Shown one piece after another: positions 17,644 through 26,530 of a stretch of DNA of 64,000 nt. Origin of the DNA: Bin94 sp965215535 (lineage in GTDB: Bacteria > Gemmatimonadota > Gemmatimonadetes > Longimicrobiales > Gaopeijiaceae); NCBI GenBank assembly GCA_965215535.1, contig OZ244063.1, positions 2,356,001 through 2,420,000 on the forward strand, given 5' to 3'. Below the pieces are notes generated by a model. That model saw only the letters and a list, made by a program, of their open reading frames with translations, ran no database searches and was not told where the DNA came from. How positions within the stretch are numbered: position 1 is the first letter of the stretch; every line of letters starts with the position of its first letter. Position numbers and translations under genes: made by a program.

Positions 17644-20139
17644 ATGTCCCTGCCCACCGAAAAGGCCTACGACGCTGCCGCCGTTGAACGCAAATGGCAG
17701 GAGTACTGGGAGCGCGAAGGCACCAACACCTTCTCCCTCGAGGAGCTGCGCACGGTCCGGCGCCCCTACTTCAACCTGATGATGTTCCCCTACCCCTCGG
17801 CCGAGGGGTTGCATGTAGGCAACATCTACGCCTTTACCGGGGCCGATGTTCATGGCCGCTTCAGGCGCATGCAGGGCTACGATGTCTTTGAGCCGATCGG
17901 ATTCGACGCCTTCGGAATCCACTCCGAAAACTTTGCGCTCAAAACGGGAGTTCACCCCTCGCGACTGATTCCCTCCAACATTGCCAACTTCCAGCGTCAG
18001 CTCAGGCGCGTGGGCGGCATGTTCGACTGGGATCACACGGTGGACACCACCGACCCGGCCTACTATCGCTGGACGCAGTGGCTCTTCCTGCAGTTCTTCA
18101 GGCGCGGGCTGGCCGAAAAGAAGGAAGCCCCGGTCAACTGGTGCCCATCGTGCATGACCGTGCTCGCCAACGAGCAGGTGATTACCGGCGCCTGCGAACG
18201 CTGCGGAAGCGGAGTCGAACAGCGCTTCATTCGGCAGTGGTTCCTGAAAATTACCGAATACGCCGAGCGTCTCCTCCGGAATCTCGACCACATTGACTGG
18301 TCCGAGGTCACCCGCAAGGCGCAGTTGAACTGGATCGGTCGCTCCGAGGGCGCGCAGCTTCGCTTTCCGGTTTCGCGCCCGCAGTTGGCCGACCCGAATG
18401 GCGACAGTCACCCCGCCGTCGATGTCTTCACCACCCGACCCGACACCGTATTCGGGGCCACCTATGTGGTTCTGGCTCCCGAACACCCCCTGGTGGACAC
18501 AATCGCCACCGACGATCGCCGGGCCGAGGTGGAGCGCTACCGCGAAGAGGCCCGCGCGTTGGATCTGGTGGCGCGACGACAGACCGGAAAGGACAAGACT
18601 GGAGTCTTTACGGGGGGATTCTGCATCAATCCGGCAACGAACGACCCGGTGCCCGTCTGGATCGCCGACTATGTGCTGATGAGCTACGGAACCGGCGCGA
18701 TCATGGCGGTTCCCGGCCACGACGAGCGCGACTTCGATTTTGCAGCCGCGCATGGACTGCCGATTGTGCGCGTGGTGGCGAAGCCGGGCGAGGAGGTCGA
18801 AGCTCCACTCGCCGAGGCCTATGTGGATTCCAGGGGAACGCTGGTCAATTCGGGGGGCTACGACGGCCTCGAGATCGAGGCGGGCAAGCGCGCCATCGTC
18901 GCCGATCTGGGCAAGGCGGGGCTGGCGCAGTCACGCATCACCTACCGGCTGCACGACTGGTGCATCTCGCGGCAGCGCTACTGGGGTCCGCCGATTCCGA
19001 TCGTCAACTGCGACGAATGCGGGCCGGTGGCCGTTCCCGAAGACGAGTTGCCCGTTCTCCTGCCCGAGGTCGAGGATTTTCGCCCCGATCAGTCCGGCGT
19101 CAGCCCCCTGGCCCGGGTTCGCGAATGGTACGAAACGCCCTGTCCCCAGTGCGGCAAAAACGCATCGCGCGAAACCGATGTCTCCGATGTCTTCCTCGAC
19201 AGCGCCTGGTACTTTATCCGCTACCCCTCCACCGACTTCGACGACCGTCCCTTCGATCCCGAAATCACTCGTCGCTGGCTGCCCGTTGACATGTATATCG
19301 GAGGCAACGAACATGCCGTTCTGCACCTTCTCTACTCGCGATTCGTCGTGATGGCGCTCTCCGATATGGGCCTGCTGCCCTTCGAGGAGCCCTACGATCG
19401 CTTCCGCGCCCACGGCCTCATCATTCGCGAGGGTGCCAAGATGTCCAAGAGCAAGGGGAATGTGATTATCCCCGATCCGCTGATCGAACGCTACGGCGCC
19501 GACACCTTCCGTCTCTACCTGATGTTCCTGGGACCCTTCATGGAGGGGGGCGATTACCAGGACAAGGGGATCTCGGGGCCGCATGGCTTTCTGCATCGTC
19601 TATGGGAATCGGTTGTTCCGGACGAGGGCGAGCTCTCGACAGAGAAGGCCGACGCCGATCTGGAGCGAAAGCTGCACCAGACGATCGAGCGCGTCACGGA
19701 GCAGCTTGCAGAGCTTCGTTACAACACCGCCATCGCCGCCATGATGGAGTATCTGAATGCGGTGCGGGCCGGGGGCCGACGACCGCGCCGGGCCGAGGTC
19801 GAGCCGCTTGTCTGCCTGGTGGCCCCCCTGGCTCCCCACATCGCCGAAGAGCTCTGGCACCGGCTCGGTCACGACACAAGCATCTTCGACGGAGCCAACT
19901 GGCCCGAATTCGACCCCGCCAAGTGCGCCGAGCGCCGGACTTCGATCGCCGTACAGGTGAATGGACGCCTGCGCGGCACGGTCATTGCTTCGGTAGGGGC
20001 CGGCCGCGACGAGGTGGAGGCGCTGGCGCGCGCCGAGGCGAATGTGGCGCGACACCTCGAAGAGGCGCAGGTGAAGCGGGTCATACACATTCCCGACCGG
20101 CTGCTTAACTTTGTCGTTGTGCCCATCGCAGGCGCATAG
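17644..20139 (+). CDS. leuS: Leucyl-tRNA synthetase
   Basis: An 831-aa class I synthetase charging tRNA-Leu. The HIGH-type motif is HVGN (residues 57-60, in PYPSAEGLHVGN) and KMSKS is at 599-603 (AKMSKSKGN). A CP1 editing domain is present with TTRPDTVFGATYVV and GTGAIMAVPGHDERD. A zinc-binding-like CPSC ... CERC segment lies before it. Instead of the usual GWDAFGLPAEN it reads GFDAFGIHSENFAL, marking a divergent LeuRS clade. The ATG at 17644 gives the normal N-terminal distance to the HIGH motif. The anticodon-binding and C-terminal domains appear complete. Confidence 0.95.
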   Translation: MSLPTEKAYDAAAVERKWQEYWEREGTNTFSLEELRTVRRPYFNLMMFPYPSAEGLHVGNIYAFTGADVHGRFRRMQGYDVFEPIGFDAFGIHSENFALKTGVHPSRLIPSNIANFQRQLRRVGGMFDWDHTVDTTDPAYYRWTQWLFLQFFRRGLAEKKEAPVNWCPSCMTVLANEQVITGACERCGSGVEQRFIRQWFLKITEYAERLLRNLDHIDWSEVTRKAQLNWIGRSEGAQLRFPVSRPQLADPNGDSHPAVDVFTTRPDTVFGATYVVLAPEHPLVDTIATDDRRAEVERYREEARALDLVARRQTGKDKTGVFTGGFCINPATNDPVPVWIADYVLMSYGTGAIMAVPGHDERDFDFAAAHGLPIVRVVAKPGEEVEAPLAEAYVDSRGTLVNSGGYDGLEIEAGKRAIVADLGKAGLAQSRITYRLHDWCISRQRYWGPPIPIVNCDECGPVAVPEDELPVLLPEVEDFRPDQSGVSPLARVREWYETPCPQCGKNASRETDVSDVFLDSAWYFIRYPSTDFDDRPFDPEITRRWLPVDMYIGGNEHAVLHLLYSRFVVMALSDMGLLPFEEPYDRFRAHGLIIREGAKMSKSKGNVIIPDPLIERYGADTFRLYLMFLGPFMEGGDYQDKGISGPHGFLHRLWESVVPDEGELSTEKADADLERKLHQTIERVTEQLAELRYNTAIAAMMEYLNAVRAGGRRPRRAEVEPLVCLVAPLAPHIAEELWHRLGHDTSIFDGANWPEFDPAKCAERRTSIAVQVNGRLRGTVIASVGAGRDEVEALARAEANVARHLEEAQVKRVIHIPDRLLNFVVVPIAGA

Positions 20140-20193
20140 CGCGACCCGACAACCTCCACCAGGAATTCCCTCCGCCCCCCGGACACCCGATTC

Positions 20194-22224
20194 ATGCACC
20201 CGGCACCGCCCAGAGCTGAAGAGATCGAAAAACTCGCCATCGACGCCATCCGGATTCTCTCCATGGATGCGGTGCAGGCAGCCAATTCGGGCCACCCCGG
20301 GGCGCCCATGGGGCTGGCTCCCCTCGGATATGTCCTCTGGACGCGACACCTGCGGCACAATCCGGGCGATCCGCGCTGGGCCGGGCGCGATCGTTTCGTG
20401 CTTTCGGCCGGGCACGCCTCGATGTTCATCTACAGCCTGCTGCACCTCTCCGGATACGACCTGTCGCTCGACGCAATCCGCAACTTCCGGCAGTGGGGCA
20501 GCCCTACGCCGGGTCACCCCGAGTTCGGTCACACGCCGGGCGTTGAGACCACAACCGGTCCCCTGGGCCAGGGTGTGGGAAACTCGGTGGGGATGGCTCT
20601 GGCCGAGCGGTGGCTGGCCGAGCGCTATAACCGGCCCGGACACCGTATCGTCGATCACCGAACCTGGGCGGTCTGCTCCGATGGCGATCTGATGGAAGGG
20701 ATTTCGCATGAGGCGGCCGAGATCGCCGGACACCAGAGACTGGGCAAGCTGACCTGGATCTTCGACGACAACCGAATCACAATCGAGGGTTCGACCGCGC
20801 TGGCCACCGCCACCGACCAGCGCCTCCGCTTCGAGAGCTATGGCTGGCAGGTGCTGACTGTCGAAGACGGCACCGATACCGCAGCCATTGACGCGGCGCT
20901 GACCCGGAGCCGCAGCGCCTCCGACGCGCCCACCCTGATCGTTCTGCGCACCCGCATTGGTGAGGGCAGCCCGAATCTGGCAGGGCGGGCCGCAACCCAT
21001 GGCGCCCCGCTCGGCGCCGAGGAGGTGGCCGCGACGAAGCGCAACCTCGATTACCCGTCGCAGGAGCCCTTTCATCTGAATGCCGAGGCGGTCGCGCACT
21101 GGCGGGAGCAGCGTGAACGGGGAGCCGCACTGCAGGCCGACTGGGAAGAGCGCCTTGCAGGCTACCGCGCCGAGTGGCCGGAGCTGGCAGATGCCTACGA
21201 AGCCGGGATGAGGGGCGAGTTGCCGGCCGGATGGGAAGATTCGCTACCCGATCTGAGCCGCGCCCCGGCGACTGCAACCCGCAATCACTCGGGCAGGGTG
21301 CTGCAGGGGGCGGCGGCGGCGATTCCCTGCATGATCGGCGGATCGGCCGACCTGGGCGGTTCCAACAAGACCGACATCACCGAGGGCCACGACCTCCTGG
21401 CCGACTCCCCCGGCGGCCGCATCATCCACTTCGGGGTTCGCGAGCACGCCATGGGCGCAATCATGAATGGAATGGCGCTGCATGGCGGCATCCAGCCCTT
21501 CGGCGGCACCTTTCTGGTCTTTTCGGACTATATGCGTCCCGCGATCCGGCTCGCCGCCCTCATGAAGCTCCCCATTATCTGCGTCTTTACGCACGACAGC
21601 ATCGGGCTCGGCGAAGATGGACCCACCCATCAGCCGATCGAACATCTGGCCGCGCTGCGTGCAATCCCCGGCCTGCTCGATCTCCGCCCGGCCGACGGCC
21701 CCGAGACCGTAGAGGCCTGGCGCGCCGCCCTCCGCTACCGCACCGGACCCTCCTTCCTCTCGCTCACCCGCCAGACGGTTCCCCTGATCGACCGCGACTC
21801 CGACGCGGCCTCGGCCAGCGGTCTGCACCGGGGCGCCTACACCCTGCGCGAGTCGCCGCTCGGAAACAACACCGCCCCCGATGCCGTCATTATTGCTTCG
21901 GGATCGGAGGTGGGCACGGCGCTGGACGCCCAGACGGAAATTGCCGAAGAGGGAATCGCGGCCCGCATCGTCAGTATGCCGAGCTGGCGGCTCTTTTCCC
22001 GGCAACCATCTGCGTACCAGGATGACGTCATGCCGCCAGAGATTCCCAGAGTGTCGATCGAGGCGGCGGGCCGGGTGGGCTGGGATCGCTGGGTCGGTCC
22101 CTCGGGCAGATCGATCGGACTGGACGACTTCGGGGCCTCCGCGCCCTCTCCGGAACTCTTCCGCCGCTTCGGCATTACCAGCGCTGCGGTGTGCCGGGCC
22201 GTACTGGACCTCCTGGCGAAGTAG
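20194..22224 (+). CDS. tkt: Transketolase
   Basis: A 676-aa thiamine diphosphate enzyme of the pentose phosphate pathway that transfers two-carbon ketol units between sugar phosphates. The N-terminal SGHPGAPMGLAP and GHTPGVETTTGPLGQG blocks are typical. The cofactor motif runs from SDGDLMEG to FDDN (about 30 residues). The pyrimidine-binding half has FGVREHAMGAIMNG and FTHDSIGLGEDGPTHQPIEHLA. Length fits the standard bacterial enzyme. It starts 54 bases after leuS in the same direction and is followed after 12 bases by a TonB-dependent receptor gene, with no obvious functional link. Confidence 0.95.
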   Translation: MHPAPPRAEEIEKLAIDAIRILSMDAVQAANSGHPGAPMGLAPLGYVLWTRHLRHNPGDPRWAGRDRFVLSAGHASMFIYSLLHLSGYDLSLDAIRNFRQWGSPTPGHPEFGHTPGVETTTGPLGQGVGNSVGMALAERWLAERYNRPGHRIVDHRTWAVCSDGDLMEGISHEAAEIAGHQRLGKLTWIFDDNRITIEGSTALATATDQRLRFESYGWQVLTVEDGTDTAAIDAALTRSRSASDAPTLIVLRTRIGEGSPNLAGRAATHGAPLGAEEVAATKRNLDYPSQEPFHLNAEAVAHWREQRERGAALQADWEERLAGYRAEWPELADAYEAGMRGELPAGWEDSLPDLSRAPATATRNHSGRVLQGAAAAIPCMIGGSADLGGSNKTDITEGHDLLADSPGGRIIHFGVREHAMGAIMNGMALHGGIQPFGGTFLVFSDYMRPAIRLAALMKLPIICVFTHDSIGLGEDGPTHQPIEHLAALRAIPGLLDLRPADGPETVEAWRAALRYRTGPSFLSLTRQTVPLIDRDSDAASASGLHRGAYTLRESPLGNNTAPDAVIIASGSEVGTALDAQTEIAEEGIAARIVSMPSWRLFSRQPSAYQDDVMPPEIPRVSIEAAGRVGWDRWVGPSGRSIGLDDFGASAPSPELFRRFGITSAAVCRAVLDLLAK

Positions 22225-22236
22225 CCGACCTGACGA

Positions 22237-24330
22237 ATGCCCCGAACGAGACGAATGCAGAGCCCCCGCACGCCGACCAGGCGATGCTTGCGCTTCAGAC
22301 CCTGGATTCCGCTTTGGGCTCTTGCCACCGTCCTTGCTGCTCCTGTCCCTGTGTGCGCCTCGGCTCAGGACACCACCTCCGTCACGCGGCTGCGCGGGCT
22401 GCGCGTAGAGGTTCCCCGCCCCTCGACCACCACCAGCGGCACCAGCACGGTCGAGATTGCAACCGATTCGCTGAGCGTGGTCGCGGCCCCCACCGCCGAG
22501 GAGTTTCTGCGCCATGTTCCCCTTGTGCAGATGCGCGTCAATTCGCGCGGCGAGGTTCAGCCCGATCTACGCGGCGCCGAGGATCGCCAGATCGCCGTTC
22601 TGCTCGATGGCGTGCCCCTCACCCTGGGGTGGGATCACCGCACCGACATGGCCATCATTCCCTTCACCGCCGTGCGTTCGGTCACAATTTTGCGGGGCCT
22701 CTCCTCGATGCTGCACGGCCCCAATGTTCTGGGAGGCGCCTTCGAGTTCCGCGTTGCCAGCGGCGACAATGCACCTGCGACCGCTCCCCCCTTCGCGACC
22801 GCCTTTTCGCTGCAGGCCGATGGCGCCACGCGCATCACCGCCAGCGGAGGCACGGTCATTGCCAACGACTATGCCGAATGGATTGTGCGTGCAGGAGCCA
22901 GTCATCGCGATACGCCCGGCATTCCACTGCCCGGTGACATTCATCTGGACCCCGAGCTCGATCCCGCGCTTCTTGCCGACATGGAGGGCCGCCGCCTCAA
23001 CTCCGACCATCGGCTGACCGACGGATTTCTCTCGGTCCGCTATCAGGGCGAAGATGGCGGCTGGTTTTCGGGGCTGGTCACGGCGGCCCGGGGCGAACGC
23101 GGGGTGCCCCCCGAGGCGCATGTCGAAGATCCGCGTCTCTGGAGGTATCCGGATCAGGATCGCTTTGTCGCCACCGTATCTGCGGGCACGCGCGAATTCG
23201 AACACGCAGCCGGGCGGGGCGACGTCGAAGCCTCCTTCGGGCTCGATCACACCAGGATTGCAATCGACGAGTATGAATCCTACCGCTATCGCTCGGTTGT
23301 GGACAGCGAAAATGGCGTGACCACGACTCTGACCGGGCGGTTGCTGGGCGACTATCGCTTCAACAACGGACCCGAGATCTGGAGTTCGCTCACAGTGGCG
23401 AATGTCATGCATACCGAGAGCTTTGCAGAGGGCCCCGGCTTCGATTATGCACAACGTCTCTGGAGCCTGGGCAGCGAGGTCGAAGTTGGTGGCGACGGCA
23501 GCGTCATCTGGAGCTTCGGCGGCTCGGTCGATGGCTCCGACACCCCGATGTCGGGCAACAAACCCGCAATCGACGCAATCTGGGACTGGGGCGCGCGCAC
23601 CGGGGTCACCATTTCGGGATCGGGGGGCAACGTTCTCTATCATGCCGGGGTCAGTCGGCGGACACGCTTTCCATCCCTGCGCGAACTCTATTCGGGGGCG
23701 CTGGGGCGCTTCGAGCCCAACCCCGATCTGCGGCCCGAGAGCCTTCAGGCAGGCGAACTCGGCGTCACCTTCAGCTTCGGCAACACCCGTCTGCAGCTTG
23801 CAGGATTCCACCACCGGCTGGCCGATGGCATTGTGCGGACGCGCACCATCACCACCGAGGGCATTCGCTTCAAGCGGGTCAACCGCGACAAGGTGCGCTC
23901 AACGGGGCTGGAGGTTCTGACAGCCGGAACCCGTGGGCGCCTCAGCTATGGCGGCGACCTTACCCTGAAGCGCGTTCGCGTCTCCGATTCCAATGCCGGC
24001 CACGATGCACGCGCCGAATACGAACCGGGAATCTCCGGCACGGTCAACCTCGGAGTTCGCACGATTGCAAATGTGGATATGTCGGGATTCGTTCGCTACC
24101 GCGGTGTGCAGTACTGTGAAAATGTGGAGATTTCAGGACTGGATCGCATGGATGCCAGCGCCACGGTAGACCTCGAGGCACGGCGCGAATTCATGCTGGA
24201 CAGGGGCGGGACGGAACGAAGGCTTCAGGGCACGATCGGGGTCAGCAATCTGGCCGACGCCACAATGTTCGATCAGTGCGGGCTTCCGCAGCCGGGACGC
24301 ATGCTGCGCATTCAGTTCAGTTTGGGATAG
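22237..24330 (+). CDS. TonB-dependent outer-membrane receptor
   Basis: A 697-aa protein with an Arg-rich N-region, a signal peptide (cleavage expected after about residue 43, ASAQ) and a plug domain (about 75-180: EEFLRHVP, DLRGAEDRQIAVLLDGVPL, SVTILRGLSSMLHGPNVLGG). A long beta-barrel follows, with alternating aromatic/polar strands and the C-terminal strand MLRIQFSLG. It would import a scarce ligand (siderophore, cobalamin, glycan or peptide) using the TonB system. The ligand is unknown and no importer genes lie beside it. The start may be Met1 (22237) or Met7 (22255). The gene lies 12 bases after tkt. Confidence 0.9.
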   Translation: MPRTRRMQSPRTPTRRCLRFRPWIPLWALATVLAAPVPVCASAQDTTSVTRLRGLRVEVPRPSTTTSGTSTVEIATDSLSVVAAPTAEEFLRHVPLVQMRVNSRGEVQPDLRGAEDRQIAVLLDGVPLTLGWDHRTDMAIIPFTAVRSVTILRGLSSMLHGPNVLGGAFEFRVASGDNAPATAPPFATAFSLQADGATRITASGGTVIANDYAEWIVRAGASHRDTPGIPLPGDIHLDPELDPALLADMEGRRLNSDHRLTDGFLSVRYQGEDGGWFSGLVTAARGERGVPPEAHVEDPRLWRYPDQDRFVATVSAGTREFEHAAGRGDVEASFGLDHTRIAIDEYESYRYRSVVDSENGVTTTLTGRLLGDYRFNNGPEIWSSLTVANVMHTESFAEGPGFDYAQRLWSLGSEVEVGGDGSVIWSFGGSVDGSDTPMSGNKPAIDAIWDWGARTGVTISGSGGNVLYHAGVSRRTRFPSLRELYSGALGRFEPNPDLRPESLQAGELGVTFSFGNTRLQLAGFHHRLADGIVRTRTITTEGIRFKRVNRDKVRSTGLEVLTAGTRGRLSYGGDLTLKRVRVSDSNAGHDARAEYEPGISGTVNLGVRTIANVDMSGFVRYRGVQYCENVEISGLDRMDASATVDLEARREFMLDRGGTERRLQGTIGVSNLADATMFDQCGLPQPGRMLRIQFSLG

Positions 24331-24510
24331 GCCCGGGGTTGCATGACATGCCAACGCTCCATGCACAAGCGACGGGTGTTGATGGATTGATGAATTGATT
24401 GATAGATTTGACGATCATGTATGTTTGATTCGGTGTGATAAGATCACAATATCAACCGCTACTTCCAAGGATTCTTGCCACATCCCATGGCCATACAGGT
24501 CATGCTCCAG

Positions 24511-25584
24511 CTAATTCATACTCTCATCCAGAATCGGTCCTGCCAGACTGGCCCACAGAACCTCGGTTTCGGTGATGGCGATCAGGCGGTTGCCGATCAC
24601 AACGCCATCGCGCACTCTCGCTTCGTCGCGCAGCGAACCGGGCAGCAGCACCGTGGGCACCATGCTGTCCGAGGGTGGCACGCTGAACCCCAACAGCGCG
24701 GGTTGTAGTCCTCCGGTCATCACCCACACCCGACCGGCTACCGAGTGCACTCCTGAAAGCGGGCGCAACTGTGCCCCTGGCGGCGGTCGATCGGTGCCCA
24801 GGAGAGTGCGCACGGCCTCGGCCACTTCGCCGGGAACGCGCCGCTCCCGAATGCCGGTGATCCGGTTGTTGTTCCAGTCAACCGACCAGACCGCAAGATC
24901 TGTGCGATTCAGAACCAGAGCGATCTCGCCCGGGGCGATTGCCGTCAACGCCCACCCGATCGAACGCTCCATCATTCCGGTCATGCCCGGATCGGCATCC
25001 AGGGCCTGGGGGATCGCCGCTGCGGGATCGAGCGCTGCAAAGCCGTCTTCGCCAACCCTGGCGCGCGCCAGGAGCGATGGGTCGCTCCCCGGTTGTGCAA
25101 AGGGCGAGAAGTCCGGAAAGACCACGCCATCGTTGTCGGGAACAAAGGCCCGTGCCAGCGCCCAGGGCACATTCGGCGAAACCGCCTCAAGGTATTCGCC
25201 ATCGGGACCGAAGAGAAGAAACTGGCCGCGGCCGCTGTCCAGTACCCAGAGGCCACGCGCATCGGCGCGAATCGCCAGGGGATCCTCGAGCTCGCCCGGC
25301 CCCGATCCCGGCGCCCCAATTGTCGCGAGCACCGCGCCATCGACCGAGATTCGATATGCGCGCCGCGCCAGCTTGTCGAGCACATAGACGCTCTCGGCAT
25401 CGGGTGCCACCGCCAGCATGTCCAGCGACTCGAAGACCGTAACCGAATCGGGCCCGGCGATGCGCGCCAGAACCCGATCGACCTCCATGCGTCGCGAAGG
25501 CACAGTCGTCTCATAGGTGATGCAGGCAGTGGCGGCGAGGCTGATCGCCAGGAGAGGAAGGAGGCCGGGAAGGCGAGTCTTCAT
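24511..25584 (-). CDS. Beta-propeller (6-bladed/NHL-like) lipoprotein
   Basis: A 357-aa lipoprotein: signal peptide with lipobox ending at C21 (SLAATAC), then repeated propeller-blade sequences. The best blades are VYVLDKLARRAYRISVDGAVLATIG followed by GSGPGELEDP and GLWVLDSGRGQFLLFGPDGEYL, typical of NHL/6-bladed propellers. Such proteins are abundant in Gemmatimonadota and are usually of unknown binding function. The ATG at 25584 has a good AGGAG eight bases upstream; a longer frame reaching 25671 is less likely. It follows batE by 133 bases on the same strand. Confidence 0.82.
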   Translation of the reverse strand: MKTRLPGLLPLLAISLAATACITYETTVPSRRMEVDRVLARIAGPDSVTVFESLDMLAVAPDAESVYVLDKLARRAYRISVDGAVLATIGAPGSGPGELEDPLAIRADARGLWVLDSGRGQFLLFGPDGEYLEAVSPNVPWALARAFVPDNDGVVFPDFSPFAQPGSDPSLLARARVGEDGFAALDPAAAIPQALDADPGMTGMMERSIGWALTAIAPGEIALVLNRTDLAVWSVDWNNNRITGIRERRVPGEVAEAVRTLLGTDRPPPGAQLRPLSGVHSVAGRVWVMTGGLQPALLGFSVPPSDSMVPTVLLPGSLRDEARVRDGVVIGNRLIAITETEVLWASLAGPILDESMN

Positions 25585-25717
25585 GCAGGGTTCTCCTGAT
25601 TCAGAGAGGAATCGGATACGAATTTGACCATGCCAAACAACGCCGTCCATATCCGGAACGATACCGTCCAATCACATTGTAGCAACCCCAAGAGGCGATG
25701 CACAAACGCCCACCCCC

Positions 25718-26530
25718 TCAGATCACCTCTAGCAGCTCCAGCCGCAGCCACCCCACCTTGCCATCGGCCAGTACAATCTCGGCCCAATCGCCTGCGCGCC
25801 GATCAATCCGCACGGTGGTGCCGGCGTGCAGGGCGAAGAGGGTCAGGCCCCCCTCCTCCGAAGGCGCGCTCAAAACCCGGGTCTCGGTCGCCATCACAAC
25901 GGCGCGTTCGGCCTCCAGCGCTCCCGTTTCGCGCATCACCAGGGTGCCGCCCATCACAAGGGTGCCGGTTGCGCCCAGGTACAGCGCCATGCGCAGGGCG
26001 GGGGTCCAGCGCTCCCGGCCCCGACCGCGCCGCAGAAGGGCGACCACCACCCCCGTGCCCACCGTCAGGTAGCAGGCCGCCGCTCCCAGCAACAGCCAGC
26101 TTCGCGGAAGCAGCGCAAGCCACCAATCCGCCACCGCAAGGAGCCAGAAGCGGGGAAGGGGCTCGATCCGGTCGCGCAATGTTCGCCGCACAATCTCGAG
26201 ATTGGCTTGAATATCCTCGTCGGCCGGGGCCAGGCGGGCCGCGCGCTCGTAGCCAAGGATGGCGCGGGCCACATCGCCGGCGCGGTAGTGGGCATTGGCC
26301 AGATTGTAGTGGAGCTCGGGGGATTCGAAGCCGACGAGGCGCACCGAGTCGTACTGTGCAATGGCTCCGGCAAAATCTCCGGCCTGGTAGAGACGGTTGC
26401 CCTCGGCAAAGAGATTGTGCCTTGCCTCGGTGGGGGCCGATTGTGCATGACTGGGAGCCGGTTGTGCATGTGCGGCGGCCGCGACATAACACAACATCGC
26501 AAGGGCAGGCGAAGTCATCTGCCGAATCAT
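25718..26530 (-). CDS. batE: BatE-like protein: TPR plus SH3-like domain
   Basis: A 270-aa last member of the bat operon. A signal peptide (to about A22) is followed by TPR units (NRLYQAGDFAGAIAQYDSV, ELHYNLANAHYRAGDVARAILGYERA), then two hydrophobic segments (WLLLGAAACYLTVGTGVVVALL and a second near 180), and a C-terminal bacterial SH3-like domain (TRVLSAPSEEGGLTLFALHAGTTVRIDRR, GWLRLELLEV). This domain order matches BatE. The ATG at 26530 overlaps the batD stop as ATGA. The expected role is in the envelope-associated Bat (oxygen/stress tolerance) complex. Confidence 0.85.
   Translation of the reverse strand: MIRQMTSPALAMLCYVAAAAHAQPAPSHAQSAPTEARHNLFAEGNRLYQAGDFAGAIAQYDSVRLVGFESPELHYNLANAHYRAGDVARAILGYERAARLAPADEDIQANLEIVRRTLRDRIEPLPRFWLLAVADWWLALLPRSWLLLGAAACYLTVGTGVVVALLRRGRGRERWTPALRMALYLGATGTLVMGGTLVMRETGALEAERAVVMATETRVLSAPSEEGGLTLFALHAGTTVRIDRRAGDWAEIVLADGKVGWLRLELLEVI

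Noticed and set aside
17224..18753. 509-codon minus-strand open frame over leuS
   Set aside because: It is antisense to conserved LeuRS coding sequence and its product has no family features; high GC keeps antisense frames open.
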